Below, in pieces: positions 50,266 through 58,753 of a stretch of 64,000 bases of DNA; positions within the stretch are counted from its first letter, which is position 1, and each line of letters opens with the position of its first letter. This stretch comes from Tissierellia bacterium (GTDB lineage Bacteria; Bacillota; Clostridia; Tissierellales; Peptoniphilaceae). A program made the position numbers and the translations under genes. The stretch spans positions 1 to 64,000 of the forward strand of contig JAAYQA010000016.1 of the NCBI GenBank assembly GCA_012519495.1, read 5' to 3'. The notes beneath the pieces are model-generated. The model saw only the letters and a program-made list of their open reading frames with translations. It searched no databases and was not told the DNA's origin.

Positions 50266-51528
50266 ATGAATTACGAACAGGCAATGGAATTTATCTACAG
50301 CACCAGCTGGATGGGAAGTAAACTGGGTCTTTACCGGATGGAAGAACTGATGCGGCGCCTGGGTTCGCCGCAGAACCGGATCCCCTGCATACATATTGCC
50401 GGCACGAACGGCAAAGGGTCTACCGCGGCGATGCTGGCATCCGTTTATACCGAAGCCGGATACAAAACCGGTCTGTACACCTCCCCCGCTATTTCCTATT
50501 TCGGGGAAAGAATGCAGATCAACGGCCGGCCCATACCGGAAGAGGCCATCGCCTCCCTGGCTCTTCGCATGAAAAAAGCAGCCGATAAGATGGAAGACAA
50601 ACCGACCGAATACGAGCTGATCACCGCGCTGGCCTATTTGTATTTTGCCGATGAAAAGGTAGACATCGCGATCATAGAAACCGGGCTGGGCGGCCTGCTG
50701 GATGCAACCAATGTACTGGATGCCCCGGCGGCCATCGTGCTGACAGCCATCGGCCTGGATCACACCAAGGAATTGGGCGAGCGGCTGGAAGACATTGCCG
50801 CACAAAAAGCCGGCATTATAAAAAACGACGCGCCGGTCATCGTATACGAACAGGACGAACCGGTACTTTCCGTGATCCACAACAAGGCAACCGCACAGCA
50901 TGCACCGGTACACCTTGCCTCTCCCGCCGGCTATTCCGACATCCGCTACACGATCGAAGGCACACATTTTACCGATGAAAAGAACCGCACGCTTCTTTTG
51001 CCTCTGCTCGGCACGCATCAGATCCACAATGCCGCCGTCGCACTGACAACGATCGACGCCTTACAGGCGCGTTTTCCCGTAGAGGAGCAGGCCCTGGCAA
51101 GCGGCTTGGCAAAGACCCGCTGGCCCGGCCGTTTTGAACTCCTGCACACCGATCCGATCGTGCTTCTGGACGGTGCGCACAATCCGCAGGCAGCCCGTGC
51201 CCTCAAAAAAAACCTGACAACCTACTTCCCCGACAGGAAAATCCGATTCATTGTTGGAATTTTGGCAGATAAGGGGTATAATAATATGGCAGAGGAACTT
51301 CTCCCCATTGCGTCCGCGTGGATTACGGTCACACCGGACAGCGATCGGGCACTCCCGGCGCATGTGCTCACCCGTCTTCTGGAAGAGCACGGCCAAAGCG
51401 TGCGGGAAAGCAGCAGTCTGCGCGAGGCGCTTTCTTTCACTCTAAAGGAAGCGGACCCGTCGGAGATCCTTTGTGTCTTTGGAACACTGACGATCATTCA
51501 TGAAGTTCGGTCGTTCTTTGACAAGTAA
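50266..51528 (+). CDS. folC: Folylpolyglutamate synthase / dihydrofolate synthase
   Basis: A 420-residue Mur-ligase-family enzyme: P-loop HIAGTNGKGST, YTSPAISYFGERMQING, ETGLGGLLDATNVL, GLDHTKELG, and the C-terminal LDGAHNPQAARAL. Adds glutamates to folates. ATG 50266 follows GCGGAGG; a longer frame from 50149 overlaps the promoter. folT follows behind a THF riboswitch. Confidence 0.95.
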   Translation: MNYEQAMEFIYSTSWMGSKLGLYRMEELMRRLGSPQNRIPCIHIAGTNGKGSTAAMLASVYTEAGYKTGLYTSPAISYFGERMQINGRPIPEEAIASLALRMKKAADKMEDKPTEYELITALAYLYFADEKVDIAIIETGLGGLLDATNVLDAPAAIVLTAIGLDHTKELGERLEDIAAQKAGIIKNDAPVIVYEQDEPVLSVIHNKATAQHAPVHLASPAGYSDIRYTIEGTHFTDEKNRTLLLPLLGTHQIHNAAVALTTIDALQARFPVEEQALASGLAKTRWPGRFELLHTDPIVLLDGAHNPQAARALKKNLTTYFPDRKIRFIVGILADKGYNNMAEELLPIASAWITVTPDSDRALPAHVLTRLLEEHGQSVRESSSLREALSFTLKEADPSEILCVFGTLTIIHEVRSFFDK

Positions 51529-51532
51529 ATAA

Positions 51533-51626
51533 TGGCCAGAGTAGAAAATGCGCGTTAAGTGCCGACGAATGGGGTGTTGTCGTCGGACGAAGGCTTAGCC
51601 ACGATGTATTTTCGCATCCGCTGCCA
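51533..51626 (+). promoter_or_regulatory. Tetrahydrofolate (THF-I) riboswitch
   Basis: The consensus blocks appear in order: GAGTAGA, GCGTTAAGTG, GAATGGGGTGTTG, GGACGAAGG and GCATCCGCTGCC. P1 is TGGC/GCCA, P3 CCGACGA/TCGTCGG, and the pseudoknot segments are in place. It lies between folC and the folate ECF gene folT. Confidence 0.9.
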
Positions 51627-51657
51627 CTAAAGAGAATCCTCTTTTTGTGGCACACAC
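51622..51657 (+). terminator. Riboswitch expression platform
   Basis: AAAGAG/CTCTTT with a 4-nt loop and T run, nested inside TGCCAC/GTGGCA. The TGCCA strand also forms the 3' side of riboswitch P1, so the two structures compete. Whether control is by termination or by folding near the AGGGGG ribosome site cannot be decided. Confidence 0.65.
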
Positions 51658-51677
51658 AATTGAAGGGGGTTTTTTTC

Positions 51678-52196
51678 ATGAAAAAATCAAACACCGGACG
51701 ATTAGCTAAAATCGCCCTGCTGATCGCGTTGCAAATTGTATTCACGCGATTCTTCTCGGTAACCATGCCCGTTTTGCGGATCGGCTTCGGCTTTTTGCCG
51801 GTCGCAGTGACCAGTATCCTGTACGGGCCGGTCTGGGGCGGGATTGCCGCCGCCATGGCCGATGTAATCGGCATGATGCTGTTTCCTTCGGGCACCTACT
51901 TCCCGGGATTCACGCTCAGCGCCATGCTCTCGGGCGTCATTTACGGTGTGTTTTTGCACGGCAAGAACTTCAACATTGCCCGCGTAATTGCATCCGTTCT
52001 GACCATCCAGATCTTTGTGCACTTGGGGCTTAATTCCCTGTGGCTGAACATGATCACCGGACAAGCCTGGCTTGCCATTCTGGCACCGCGTGTCGCCAAC
52101 GGCATCATTATGGCTCCGGTTATGGTCTTTGCCATCTGGCTCGTTGAAAAACGCGTGCTGAGCCTCCCCGCCATTTTGCGGGAACGCGAGGCGTAA
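51678..52196 (+). CDS. folT: Folate ECF transporter substrate-binding membrane protein
   Basis: A 172-residue S component with six helices: IALLIALQIVFTRFFSVTMP, RIGFGFLPVAVTSILYGPVW, GTYFPGFTLSAMLSGVIYG and NMITGQAWLAILAPRVANG. The motif LRIGFGFLP and the THF riboswitch upstream support folate specificity. The energising ATPases and EcfT must be encoded elsewhere. ATG 51678 sits 7 nt after AGGGGG. Confidence 0.92.
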   Translation: MKKSNTGRLAKIALLIALQIVFTRFFSVTMPVLRIGFGFLPVAVTSILYGPVWGGIAAAMADVIGMMLFPSGTYFPGFTLSAMLSGVIYGVFLHGKNFNIARVIASVLTIQIFVHLGLNSLWLNMITGQAWLAILAPRVANGIIMAPVMVFAIWLVEKRVLSLPAILREREA

Positions 52197-52214
52197 ATCC
52201 ATCCATACAAAAAC

Positions 52215-52251
52215 AACCGTGCGGACAGAACCGATCCGCACGGTTTTTTTG
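52215..52251. terminator. Terminator between folT and the convergent ABC exporter operon
   Basis: AACCGTGCGGA (52215-52225) pairs with TCCGCACGGTT (52235-52245), followed by T residues. Confidence 0.9.
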
Positions 52252-52258
52252 TGCCTCT

Positions 52259-53860
52259 CTACCCGTTTTTCAAATCTCTTTGCCGGTATCCGATCACAGA
52301 TACCACAAGGAGGATCAGCGCAATTCCTGTCATTACGGCTAAAGGCAGAAGCTTCAGTATCTCCACCGGATAGTTTGACACATAGCCGAAGGGTGTAAGT
52401 TTAGCCACCCAGTCGGGGAAACGGGCCACGCTCCCGATATACACCAACACAAACGACAAACCCAGATAGATATAGGAGGCCGCCCGCAGACCCGGCGCAA
52501 GGGCAACCAGCACCGCCGCCACAGCACCCACAAGCCAGATTGCCGGCAGATACGAATACGCGGAAATCAGAAAGGTCGTAAGCGGCGGGATGTTTTCAAC
52601 CACCTCTGCCCCTACATAGTAAAACCCGACCGCCGTCAGCGTCTGCAAAAGTATGCTCAGACCGAATGACAAAACCGTCCAGGAGAGAAAATAGCTTCTT
52701 CGGTAAACGGCCCGCCCGAATAAATGCGCTGCATAGCCGCTTTTTTCTTCTCCCGCCAGCCGGTGCATCGCACCCACGACGGGAATTGCTGTAAGAATCG
52801 CCATGATCGCATTCAGCATGCCGATAAACTGCTCCAATATATCCAGATCGGGGTCTGCCGCAAACATCTGTCGCAGGATCACATTGTTTTCTACAAAGCT
52901 CTCCATTTCTCCGAAAACCGAACCATACATGGCAGCCACCAAAAAAACAATCAGGGCCCAGATACCCATCGTGTTTCGGTATTGGCGAAAGGCCAGGCCA
53001 AAAGGCGAAGAAAGAAAAACCGATGCTTCCCGCCGACCGGACCGCGCAGCAAAAAACCCGGCCCCCAGATCCCTCTTGCGGGAAAGAAGAAAGGTAAAAC
53101 CTGCAAGCAGGCAACCGCCGGCAAGCAGGATTCCTACCGGCCACCATTCGTTGTTTACATACAGGCGCGTCCTGAGTATCAAACCCAAAGGCGACAGGCG
53201 CGACAGGGTTTCCGAAAACAAATCGCCGATCCCGCGCTGCAGATAAAACCAAAGCAGTAATAAAAACGCACCCGTCCTTACGCTGCGCGTGTTCTCGGAT
53301 AACTGCGCCAAAAGCGCGGTCAAGCCGGCAAAAAACCAGCCGACCACACCCAATGCTGCGCCAAACAGCCAGGCGCCCTCTGCAGTCATGCCCTGTGCTT
53401 CAAAGAAGATAAGAAAAACAGTCGTCAGCACCGCAAGCAGACCATTGGCTAAAAACGAAAGCAGCAGGGTAGCCGTTAAAGGTGCTGCTGCACCAACCGG
53501 CCGGGCGCGCAAAAGTTCTGCCCGGCCGGCTTCTTCATCCGCCCGCGTGTGCCGCACCACCAGAAAAATGTTCATAATCGCCGCAAAAATCACACAGAAA
53601 ACCAGCATCATATTGGCATACGCCGCCCCCGTATGATAGTCGGCCCGACCGTAAACCGGCCCGGCCAAGGCAATCATCGCGGGATTCTCCATCATCGACA
53701 CAAAAACCGAAGGATCCACATCTTCCATCAGCACCTGTTCAAACAAGGGGACATAGCCCGCGGCAAAACCCGCAATCGCTGCAATCCACAAAGGCAGACG
53801 AATACGGTCCCGGCGAAGGAAAAAACGAAAGAGCGCGCCCGTTTTAGCGAAACGTTTCAT
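52259..53860 (-). CDS. ABC exporter permease, 12-TM type
   Basis: A 533-residue membrane protein with two similar halves of about six helices each, of the type called exporter of polyketide antibiotics. Both halves contain the long first loop between helices 1 and 2 (residues ~40-60 and ~300-345). With the ATPase 3 nt upstream it forms a drug- or peptide-export system. Confidence 0.85.
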   Translation of the reverse strand: MKRFAKTGALFRFFLRRDRIRLPLWIAAIAGFAAGYVPLFEQVLMEDVDPSVFVSMMENPAMIALAGPVYGRADYHTGAAYANMMLVFCVIFAAIMNIFLVVRHTRADEEAGRAELLRARPVGAAAPLTATLLLSFLANGLLAVLTTVFLIFFEAQGMTAEGAWLFGAALGVVGWFFAGLTALLAQLSENTRSVRTGAFLLLLWFYLQRGIGDLFSETLSRLSPLGLILRTRLYVNNEWWPVGILLAGGCLLAGFTFLLSRKRDLGAGFFAARSGRREASVFLSSPFGLAFRQYRNTMGIWALIVFLVAAMYGSVFGEMESFVENNVILRQMFAADPDLDILEQFIGMLNAIMAILTAIPVVGAMHRLAGEEKSGYAAHLFGRAVYRRSYFLSWTVLSFGLSILLQTLTAVGFYYVGAEVVENIPPLTTFLISAYSYLPAIWLVGAVAAVLVALAPGLRAASYIYLGLSFVLVYIGSVARFPDWVAKLTPFGYVSNYPVEILKLLPLAVMTGIALILLVVSVIGYRQRDLKNG

Positions 53861-53863
53861 CGC

Positions 53864-54742
53864 CTAACCCTCCTCCTGATAATGGCGCATAAAGAGCGTT
53901 TCCAGCGTCGGCGGCATGCATTGCAGGCTTTCGATCCCGTATGGCGTGATCTCCTCCATCAAACGGCCTATCTGTGCACTGTCGATCCGCAGGCGGATTT
54001 CTCCCTCTTCTTCGCGCAGATCGGTAATATAGGCAGAGCCAAATTGATCGGGAAGAGGCTGCAGCGTCCGCACGTGCACATCCATATGTGTCAGATGCCT
54101 GAGTTCTTTCATGCTGCCTGTTTCAATGATCTTGCCCCGCCGTATGATACTGACACGATCGCAGAGTTTTTCCACTTCCGACAAGATATGGCTGGACAAA
54201 AGCACGCTCTTGCCTTCTTTTTTCCGCTCACGCAGCCCCTCCTGAAACACCTTCTCCATCAAAGGATCCAAACCGGATGTCGGCTCGTCCAGAATATACA
54301 GATCCGCCTCCTGGGCAAAAGCCGCCACCAATGCGACCTTCTGCCGATTTCCTTTCGAATACGTGCGGCACTTTTTCGTCGGGTCCAGATCAAAGCGTTC
54401 CATCCAGTAATCCCTCGCCTTTACGTCCTTTTGCGATTGCAGACGCAAAAAGAGATCGATCACTTCGCCACCGGTCAGATTCGGCCACAGATTCACATCG
54501 CCCGGCACATACGCCACGCGCTGATGAATCTGCACGGCCTCTTTCCACACATTGCGGCCAAAAATGGTACAATGGCCGCTGTCGGGGCGGATAAAACCCA
54601 TCAGCACGCGGATCGCCGTGGTTTTTCCTGCGCCGTTCGGCCCGATAAATCCGTAAATCTCGCCGGGCTGCACATGCAGATCGACCCCGTCCAGCGCCTG
54701 CACTTTCCCGAAAGACTTAGTCACCTTCTCCATTTTGAGCAT
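53864..54742 (-). CDS. ABC exporter ATP-binding protein
   Basis: A 292-residue ATPase: Walker A GPNGAGKTTAI, signature YSKGNRQKVALVAAFAQEAD, Walker B LYILDEPTSGLDP and a C-terminal extension typical of multidrug exporters (DrrA-like). First gene of a two-gene operon whose promoter is flanked by two palindromes, suggesting control by a TetR-type repressor not encoded here. Confidence 0.9.
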   Translation of the reverse strand: MLKMEKVTKSFGKVQALDGVDLHVQPGEIYGFIGPNGAGKTTAIRVLMGFIRPDSGHCTIFGRNVWKEAVQIHQRVAYVPGDVNLWPNLTGGEVIDLFLRLQSQKDVKARDYWMERFDLDPTKKCRTYSKGNRQKVALVAAFAQEADLYILDEPTSGLDPLMEKVFQEGLRERKKEGKSVLLSSHILSEVEKLCDRVSIIRRGKIIETGSMKELRHLTHMDVHVRTLQPLPDQFGSAYITDLREEEGEIRLRIDSAQIGRLMEEITPYGIESLQCMPPTLETLFMRHYQEEG

Positions 54743-54800
54743 ATTTCTCCTCCTTTCACGCCTCGTAAAACAGGATTTTCGGGGGGACTTCCATCCTTTC

Positions 54801-54850
54801 GACCGTTTCGGTCAATCCCTTTCAGTATAGCATGTAGACCGAATCGGTAC
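54801..54850 (-). promoter_or_regulatory. ABC exporter promoter with two flanking operators
   Basis: GACCGTTTCGGTC (54801-54813) and GACCGAATCGGTAC (54837-54850) are related palindromes about 36 bp apart. Between them, on the minus strand, TGCTATACT (54832-54824) is an extended -10. Their symmetry fits a dimeric TetR- or MarR-type repressor. Confidence 0.65.
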
Positions 54851-54922
54851 ATGCAAACCGAAAGATTCTTGTAGCGCTTTTCCCTGTTTCTTCGGGTATG
54901 ATAAAAGAATCGAGGTGTAGCT

Positions 54923-55735
54923 ATGAAAAAGAGAGTTGTTCTGTTTTTTGCCATCATTTTGTTGATCATTACAGCCGTGTTGCTGACCCATACAAACCGT
55001 CTGGGAACAACGGAATACCGGTATATCTCCCGGAAGGTTCCCGCCGCCTTTCAGGGTTACCGGATTGCCCAGATAGCGGATTTACACAACGATGATCTCG
55101 GGGACCCCACCATTTTGCTGCATGCCCTGCAAGAAGCAAAGCCGGATCTCATCGTCATTACCGGTGATATGATCGACGCCCGAAAAACCGATGTGAAAAC
55201 AGCGCTCGATTTTGCGGCGCAGTTTGTACAAATAGCCCCTACCTACTATATAAACGGGAATCACGAATGGGTTGCCGCATACGCCGCCCTCAAACAGGGC
55301 CTTAAGGATCGTGGCGTGACCGTGCTGGAAGATGCGTCCGTCCGGGTCGAAAAAGACGGTGCGTTCTTTCATCTGGCAGGCGTTGTCGACCCGTTCTTGG
55401 CCGACCGGCTTCTCACCGACCGTTTGGCAGACACCCTCCCGCAAGACGGCGTGTTGACCATCCTTCTCTCCCACCGCCCCGAACGGCTGGAAGCGTACGC
55501 TGAAGCCGGCACAGACCTCGTCTTTGCCGGGCACGCACACGGCGGACAAATCCGCCTTCCTTTCATCGGCGCCATCTACGCACCGCATCAGGGCCTGTTT
55601 CCCGCCTACACCGAAGGTATGCACACCATGAACCAAACCACCCTGGTCATCAGCCGCGGGATCGGAAACAGCCTTTTTCCACTTCGCATCAACAATCCGC
55701 CCGAACTCGTCGTTGTGAAACTGCAAAGGCCCTGA
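54923..55735 (+). CDS. Membrane-anchored metallophosphoesterase (YkuE-like)
   Basis: A 270-residue protein with an N-terminal membrane anchor (residues 4-24) and a calcineurin-like domain: RIAQIADLHNDDLG, LIVITGDMIDARK, YYINGNHEWVA, LSHRPE and GHAHGGQIRLP. YkuE-type enzymes act at the cell surface. Preceded by GAGGTGTAG at 9 nt. Confidence 0.9.
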   Translation: MKKRVVLFFAIILLIITAVLLTHTNRLGTTEYRYISRKVPAAFQGYRIAQIADLHNDDLGDPTILLHALQEAKPDLIVITGDMIDARKTDVKTALDFAAQFVQIAPTYYINGNHEWVAAYAALKQGLKDRGVTVLEDASVRVEKDGAFFHLAGVVDPFLADRLLTDRLADTLPQDGVLTILLSHRPERLEAYAEAGTDLVFAGHAHGGQIRLPFIGAIYAPHQGLFPAYTEGMHTMNQTTLVISRGIGNSLFPLRINNPPELVVVKLQRP

Positions 55736-55743
55736 ACAGACAT

Positions 55744-55772
55744 TTGCAAAACGACCCATTGCGTGGTAAAAT
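55744..55772 (+). promoter_or_regulatory. Promoter of tRNA-Ser
   Basis: TTGCAA (55744-55749), 17-nt spacer, TAAAAT (55767-55772). Confidence 0.75.
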
Positions 55773-55789
55773 ATTCGTTAGCACCGCAC

Positions 55790-55878
55790 GGAGAGGTATC
55801 GAAGTGGTCATAACGGGGCTGACTCGAAATCAGTTTGCGCGCAAGCGCACGTGGGTTCGAATCCCACCCTCTCCGCCA
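55790..55878 (+). tRNA. tRNA-Ser (anticodon CGA)
   Basis: An 89-nt class II tRNA: acceptor GGAGAGG/CCTCTCC, anticodon loop CTCGAAA (CGA), long variable arm TTTGCGCGCAAGCGCAC, T arm GTGGGTTCGAATCCCAC, discriminator G and encoded CCA. Confidence 0.95.
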
Positions 55879-55887
55879 AAATTCTGG

Positions 55888-55925
55888 AACCCGCTCATCT
55901 TTCTGATTTGCGGGTTTCTTTTTTT
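55888..55925 (+). terminator. Terminator of tRNA-Ser
   Basis: AACCCGC (55888-55894) pairs with GCGGGTT (55910-55916), followed by a T run. Beyond it, 55926-56252 holds REPIN 1, the palindromic promoter at 56215-56241 and no ORF. Confidence 0.85.
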
Positions 55926-56007
55926 CTTAAGACTCTTACTTCCTGTGCATTGTTCTTTTAACCGGCTCCGGCTGTGTTGCAGTCGTCAAGTCAAACCCTT
56001 TCGTTTC

Positions 56008-56081
56008 GGGGTCAGGCCTGACAAAATTCACTTGCTTGACAACATTTTATTTTCTAAGTGAATTCCGTCAGGCCTGACCCC
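56008..56081. repeat. REPIN 1 (two inverted REP units)
   Basis: Starts GGGGTCAGGCCTGAC and ends with its inverted copy GTCAGGCCTGACCCC; inside, AATTCACTTG and TAAGTGAATT are also complementary. Same design as 56796-56869 and the copies flanking the transposase gene. Confidence 0.88.
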
Positions 56082-56214
56082 CTTCCTTGTCCCGTATATC
56101 CCCGCAATTATTGCAAAACGGAAAAGATTCTCTATATACGAGGGCGGAATCTAAGGAATGAATCGGTGTGTATACGAAAAAACAAGGAAGTAAAGTACTG
56201 GTTTTACACCGAAT

Positions 56215-56241
56215 TCGGTGTATGCTATAAATAGTATAAAG
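56215..56241 (+). promoter_or_regulatory. Palindromic operator with extended -10 promoter
   Basis: TACACCGAATTCGGTGTA (56215-56232) is a perfect 18-bp palindrome at the -35 position, followed by extended -10 TGCTATAAA (56233-56241). A related half-site TCGGTGTGTA is at 56163-56172. It drives the small gene at 56253. Confidence 0.65.
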
Positions 56242-56252
56242 GAGGTGAAGCG

Positions 56253-56462
56253 ATGGATGAAGAGGTAATTAAAAGCGCCCCATTCACAGCATCGGCAAAG
56301 CTGATAGCCGCTATAGCGGATGTAACAAGTAAGGCGATCAGCTCCCGAAAGCCGAAAGACAGACGTAAAAAAGGAAAGGCTTCATTCTCTTCTTTCACCT
56401 CGGGAATTACCTCAAGAATATTCTATCGTAAGCAAAATGGAAATTATGGCTCTTGTAATTAG
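56253..56462 (+). CDS. Small basic protein of unknown function
   Basis: A 69-residue protein (MDEEVIKSAPFTASAKLIAA, then a basic stretch SSRKPKDRRKKGKASF). AAAGGAGGTGAAG is a strong ribosome site and the operator-promoter lies just upstream, so it is likely expressed. No family recognised; the context is a decayed mobile block. Overlaps the next short ORF by 26 nt. Confidence 0.5.
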   Translation: MDEEVIKSAPFTASAKLIAAIADVTSKAISSRKPKDRRKKGKASFSSFTSGITSRIFYRKQNGNYGSCN

Positions 56463-56523
56463 TTTAGTGGCGTTAGGACTTAGTCTCTATAACCTAAGCC
56501 TTTCGCTCATAAAGAGAAAGTGA
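56437..56523 (+). CDS. Possible 28-residue hydrophobic peptide
   Basis: ATG 56437 opens MEIMALVISLVALGLSLYNL ending in SLSLIKRK, a single membrane helix with a basic tail. Such peptides are seen in type I toxin systems and phage-like modules, but there is no clear ribosome site, so expression is doubtful. Confidence 0.35.
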   Translation: MEIMALVISLVALGLSLYNLSLSLIKRK

Positions 56524-56528
56524 AGTAC

Positions 56529-56795
56529 ATGGAAGAATTATTGAAAAACTACGCTACAGGTAGAAGAAGAGTATGAGATTAAAGCGGATACCCTCCGCTC
56601 CTATCTGAACCGAAAGCAAGTCATACCGGAGGGAAAGGACATAAAAGTCGGCAAGCAGTGGTTTATCTCCCGCGACTGGCTTGACGAAAAGTACAAGAAA
56701 GGAAGTAAACAAGTGCAGCCCCGTTACATCCGGCGAACAAGACGGGACTGCAAACCCGGCACCCGGCGGAACTGCTTACATTATTATCGCAAAAC
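56529..56795 (+). pseudogene. Decayed HTH (excisionase-like) gene
   Basis: ATG 56529 starts MEELLKNYATG, then stops at 56575. In another frame from ~56553 the sequence reads EEEYEIKADTLRSYLNRKQV, IPEGKDIKVGKQWFIS and RDWLDEKYKK, a winged-helix pattern like HTH_17/excisionase DNA-binding proteins. A frameshift separates the start from the domain, and the frame runs into REPIN 2. A remnant of a mobile element. Confidence 0.55.
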
Positions 56796-56869
56796 GGGGT
56801 CAGGCCTGATAAAATTCACTTACTTGACATTATTTTGTTTTCCAGGTGAATTCCGTCAGGCCTGACCCC
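56796..56869. repeat. REPIN 2
   Basis: GGGGTCAGGCCTGAT at the left and GTCAGGCCTGACCCC at the right with complementary AATTCACTT/AGGTGAATT inside; same length (74 bp) as REPIN 1. Confidence 0.88.
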
Positions 56870-56885
56870 TTTCTTGGAGGTTTAT

Positions 56886-57734
56886 ATGGTTATTGATTGC
56901 CACGTTCATTTAACAGCACCGACATTACTTTCCCATTATGATCGCATTGCTGCGGAAGAACCGTATTTCAAGTTGCTCAGCGAAAGTTCTGTGAATCGCT
57001 TTGCAACGGCAGAAGATGCCCTGCGGTATATGGATGCGAATCAAATCGATCAAGCCGTTGTATTCGGATTTGCTTTTCAAAACCAAAAATATCTGGATGC
57101 GGCAAACGAATATATCATAGAAGCAGTACAAAAGCATCCGGATCGCTTTATCGGTTTCGGTGTGGTTAATCCCAATTTGCCGAACCTTGCAGACAAAATC
57201 CGCTCTTTGGCGGAAAACGGGATGATAGGAATCGGGGAGCTCTTCCCAACCGGGCAGAACTTCGCCTTAGGAGATTATACGACCATGAAACCCTTGGCAG
57301 ATGCCTGCATGGAGCATAATCTCGTGCTGTCCATCCACGCAAATGAACCGGTCGGTCACGATTACCCCGGTAAAACGGCAACCGGTTTGTTGGAATTGCA
57401 GCAATTTGCCGAACACTTTCCCGAACTCGCCATTATCTACTGTCACTTCGGCGGCGGACTGGCCTTCTATGAGATGATGCCCGAGATGCAAAAAATCTTA
57501 CAAAACGTCCGGTACGATACGGCGGCCGCAAAATATCTGTATACCAAGCAGATTTATCCCGCGTTTAAGTCGATGCAACGGATCGACAAACTGCTTTTCG
57601 GCAGCGACTACCCCCTCCCCTGCGCACCCGCTGTACTGGCAGATATCCGCGCAAGCGAGATAAGCCCTGCAGACAAAGACAAAGTCCTCGGCCAAAATCT
57701 CATACACCTCCTCAGCAAACGGGGTCAGGCCTGA
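56886..57734 (+). CDS. Amidohydrolase-family (amidohydro_2) metal-dependent hydrolase
   Basis: A 282-residue TIM-barrel hydrolase of PF04909. Metal-binding DCHVHL (4-9) opens the protein; later motifs are IGIGELFPTG, VLSIHANEPVGHDYPG, YCHFGGGLAFY and LLFGSDYPLPCAP with the catalytic Asp. Substrate unknown (decarboxylase or lactonase types are possible). ATG 56886 follows GGAGG; an in-frame TTG at 56874 is too early. The last codons (KRGQA-stop) are REP sequence. Confidence 0.82.
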   Translation: MVIDCHVHLTAPTLLSHYDRIAAEEPYFKLLSESSVNRFATAEDALRYMDANQIDQAVVFGFAFQNQKYLDAANEYIIEAVQKHPDRFIGFGVVNPNLPNLADKIRSLAENGMIGIGELFPTGQNFALGDYTTMKPLADACMEHNLVLSIHANEPVGHDYPGKTATGLLELQQFAEHFPELAIIYCHFGGGLAFYEMMPEMQKILQNVRYDTAAAKYLYTKQIYPAFKSMQRIDKLLFGSDYPLPCAPAVLADIRASEISPADKDKVLGQNLIHLLSKRGQA

Positions 57735-57754
57735 CGAAATTCACTTGCTTGTGA
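57721..57754. repeat. Single REP upstream of the transposase gene
   Basis: GGGGTCAGGCCTGACG followed by AAATTCACTTGCTTGTGA, same as the left arm of the REPIN at 58740-58812. It supplies the stop codon of the amidohydrolase. Confidence 0.82.
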
Positions 57755-57832
57755 TTAATATATTTTTCGGAGAGAATACGATAAGCCACACCCTACTTTG
57801 ATTGGGTATAATCAATCCAGAGGAGGGAGACC

Positions 57833-58753
57833 ATGCCTAGACAACCAAGAATACAAGACGAGTATATGATTCACCATGTAGTCGCCCGTGGAAATCGCAA
57901 GGAAAAGGTCTTTCATTCCGACGGGGATTATATCCGCTATTTGCAGCTTCTGGAAAGATATCGCGATCGATACAATTTCCATCTGTTTTCGTACTGTTTG
58001 ATGGACAATCATGTGCATCTGTTAGTCCAACAAAGTACGACGCCTTTATCCAAATTCATGCAGGGGATACAACAAAGCTACACGCAGTATTTTAACAAAA
58101 AACACACAACATCCGGACATGTATTTCAGCAGCGATATACATCCTATCCCTGTACGGAGGACGCATATCTTATCTCCCTGATTGCCTATATCCATAAGAA
58201 TCCGAAATCAGCCGGTTTGGTCCCATCCGTAGCCGATTATCGATGGAGCAGTCATCAGGAAATCCTGCAACACAGTACAAAGAATCTGATTGACGCCGAC
58301 GCGCTGTTTGCACTTATCGGCCGGACTCGAAAAGAAATCCTTCCCGATTATCTCCGTTGGATCGATGAGGTTGATGAAGAAATCATAGAAAATCAGTATA
58401 TGTCAAAAGAAGAAAAAGAACTGGCACGCGCTAACGCGGATTTTGTTAAGCTCGAACAGAAGATCGCCAAAAAGAAATACAAATTGCCTATCATTCTATC
58501 TCTGATCGATCAATATCAGAAAGCCCGATCGATACAGCTGCACCCGTCGGATTACAGAAAAATCCTAACGGTTCTATGTGATCGATACAGTCCCGCTAAA
58601 ACCAAGGATATTGCAGCGGAAACGGGTGTTGTCAGCTCACGTATTTCCGCCATTCGAAAAGAACACGCAGAGGGACAATTCCCCCCGCAGCTCCTGCTAC
58701 ATATCGACAATATAATCGCCCGCATCGAAGAAGAAGAACGGGGTCAGGCCTGA
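57833..58753 (+). CDS. REP-associated tyrosine transposase (RAYT, TnpA_REP)
   Basis: A 306-residue Y1/HUH-type single-strand transposase. The HUH motif is DNHVHLLV (His60, His62), the catalytic tyrosine lies in IQQSYTQYFNKKH (Tyr84 or Tyr87) and SGHVFQQRYTSYP plus LIAYIHKNPKSAGLV are family hallmarks. A C-terminal ~90-residue extension ends with a DnaA-like/HTH segment (AAETGVVSSRISAIRKEH). REP units flank it on both sides, and its own stop codon is in the downstream REP. Likely mobilises or spreads the REPINs of this genome. Confidence 0.92.
   Translation: MPRQPRIQDEYMIHHVVARGNRKEKVFHSDGDYIRYLQLLERYRDRYNFHLFSYCLMDNHVHLLVQQSTTPLSKFMQGIQQSYTQYFNKKHTTSGHVFQQRYTSYPCTEDAYLISLIAYIHKNPKSAGLVPSVADYRWSSHQEILQHSTKNLIDADALFALIGRTRKEILPDYLRWIDEVDEEIIENQYMSKEEKELARANADFVKLEQKIAKKKYKLPIILSLIDQYQKARSIQLHPSDYRKILTVLCDRYSPAKTKDIAAETGVVSSRISAIRKEHAEGQFPPQLLLHIDNIIARIEEEERGQA

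Noticed and set aside
50095..51027. 310-residue minus-strand ORF opposite folC
   Set aside because: folC has full Mur-ligase motifs; the antisense frame shows none.
53549..54874. 441-residue plus-strand ORF opposite the ABC exporter genes
   Set aside because: Shadow of the ATPase and permease genes; no motifs or ribosome site.
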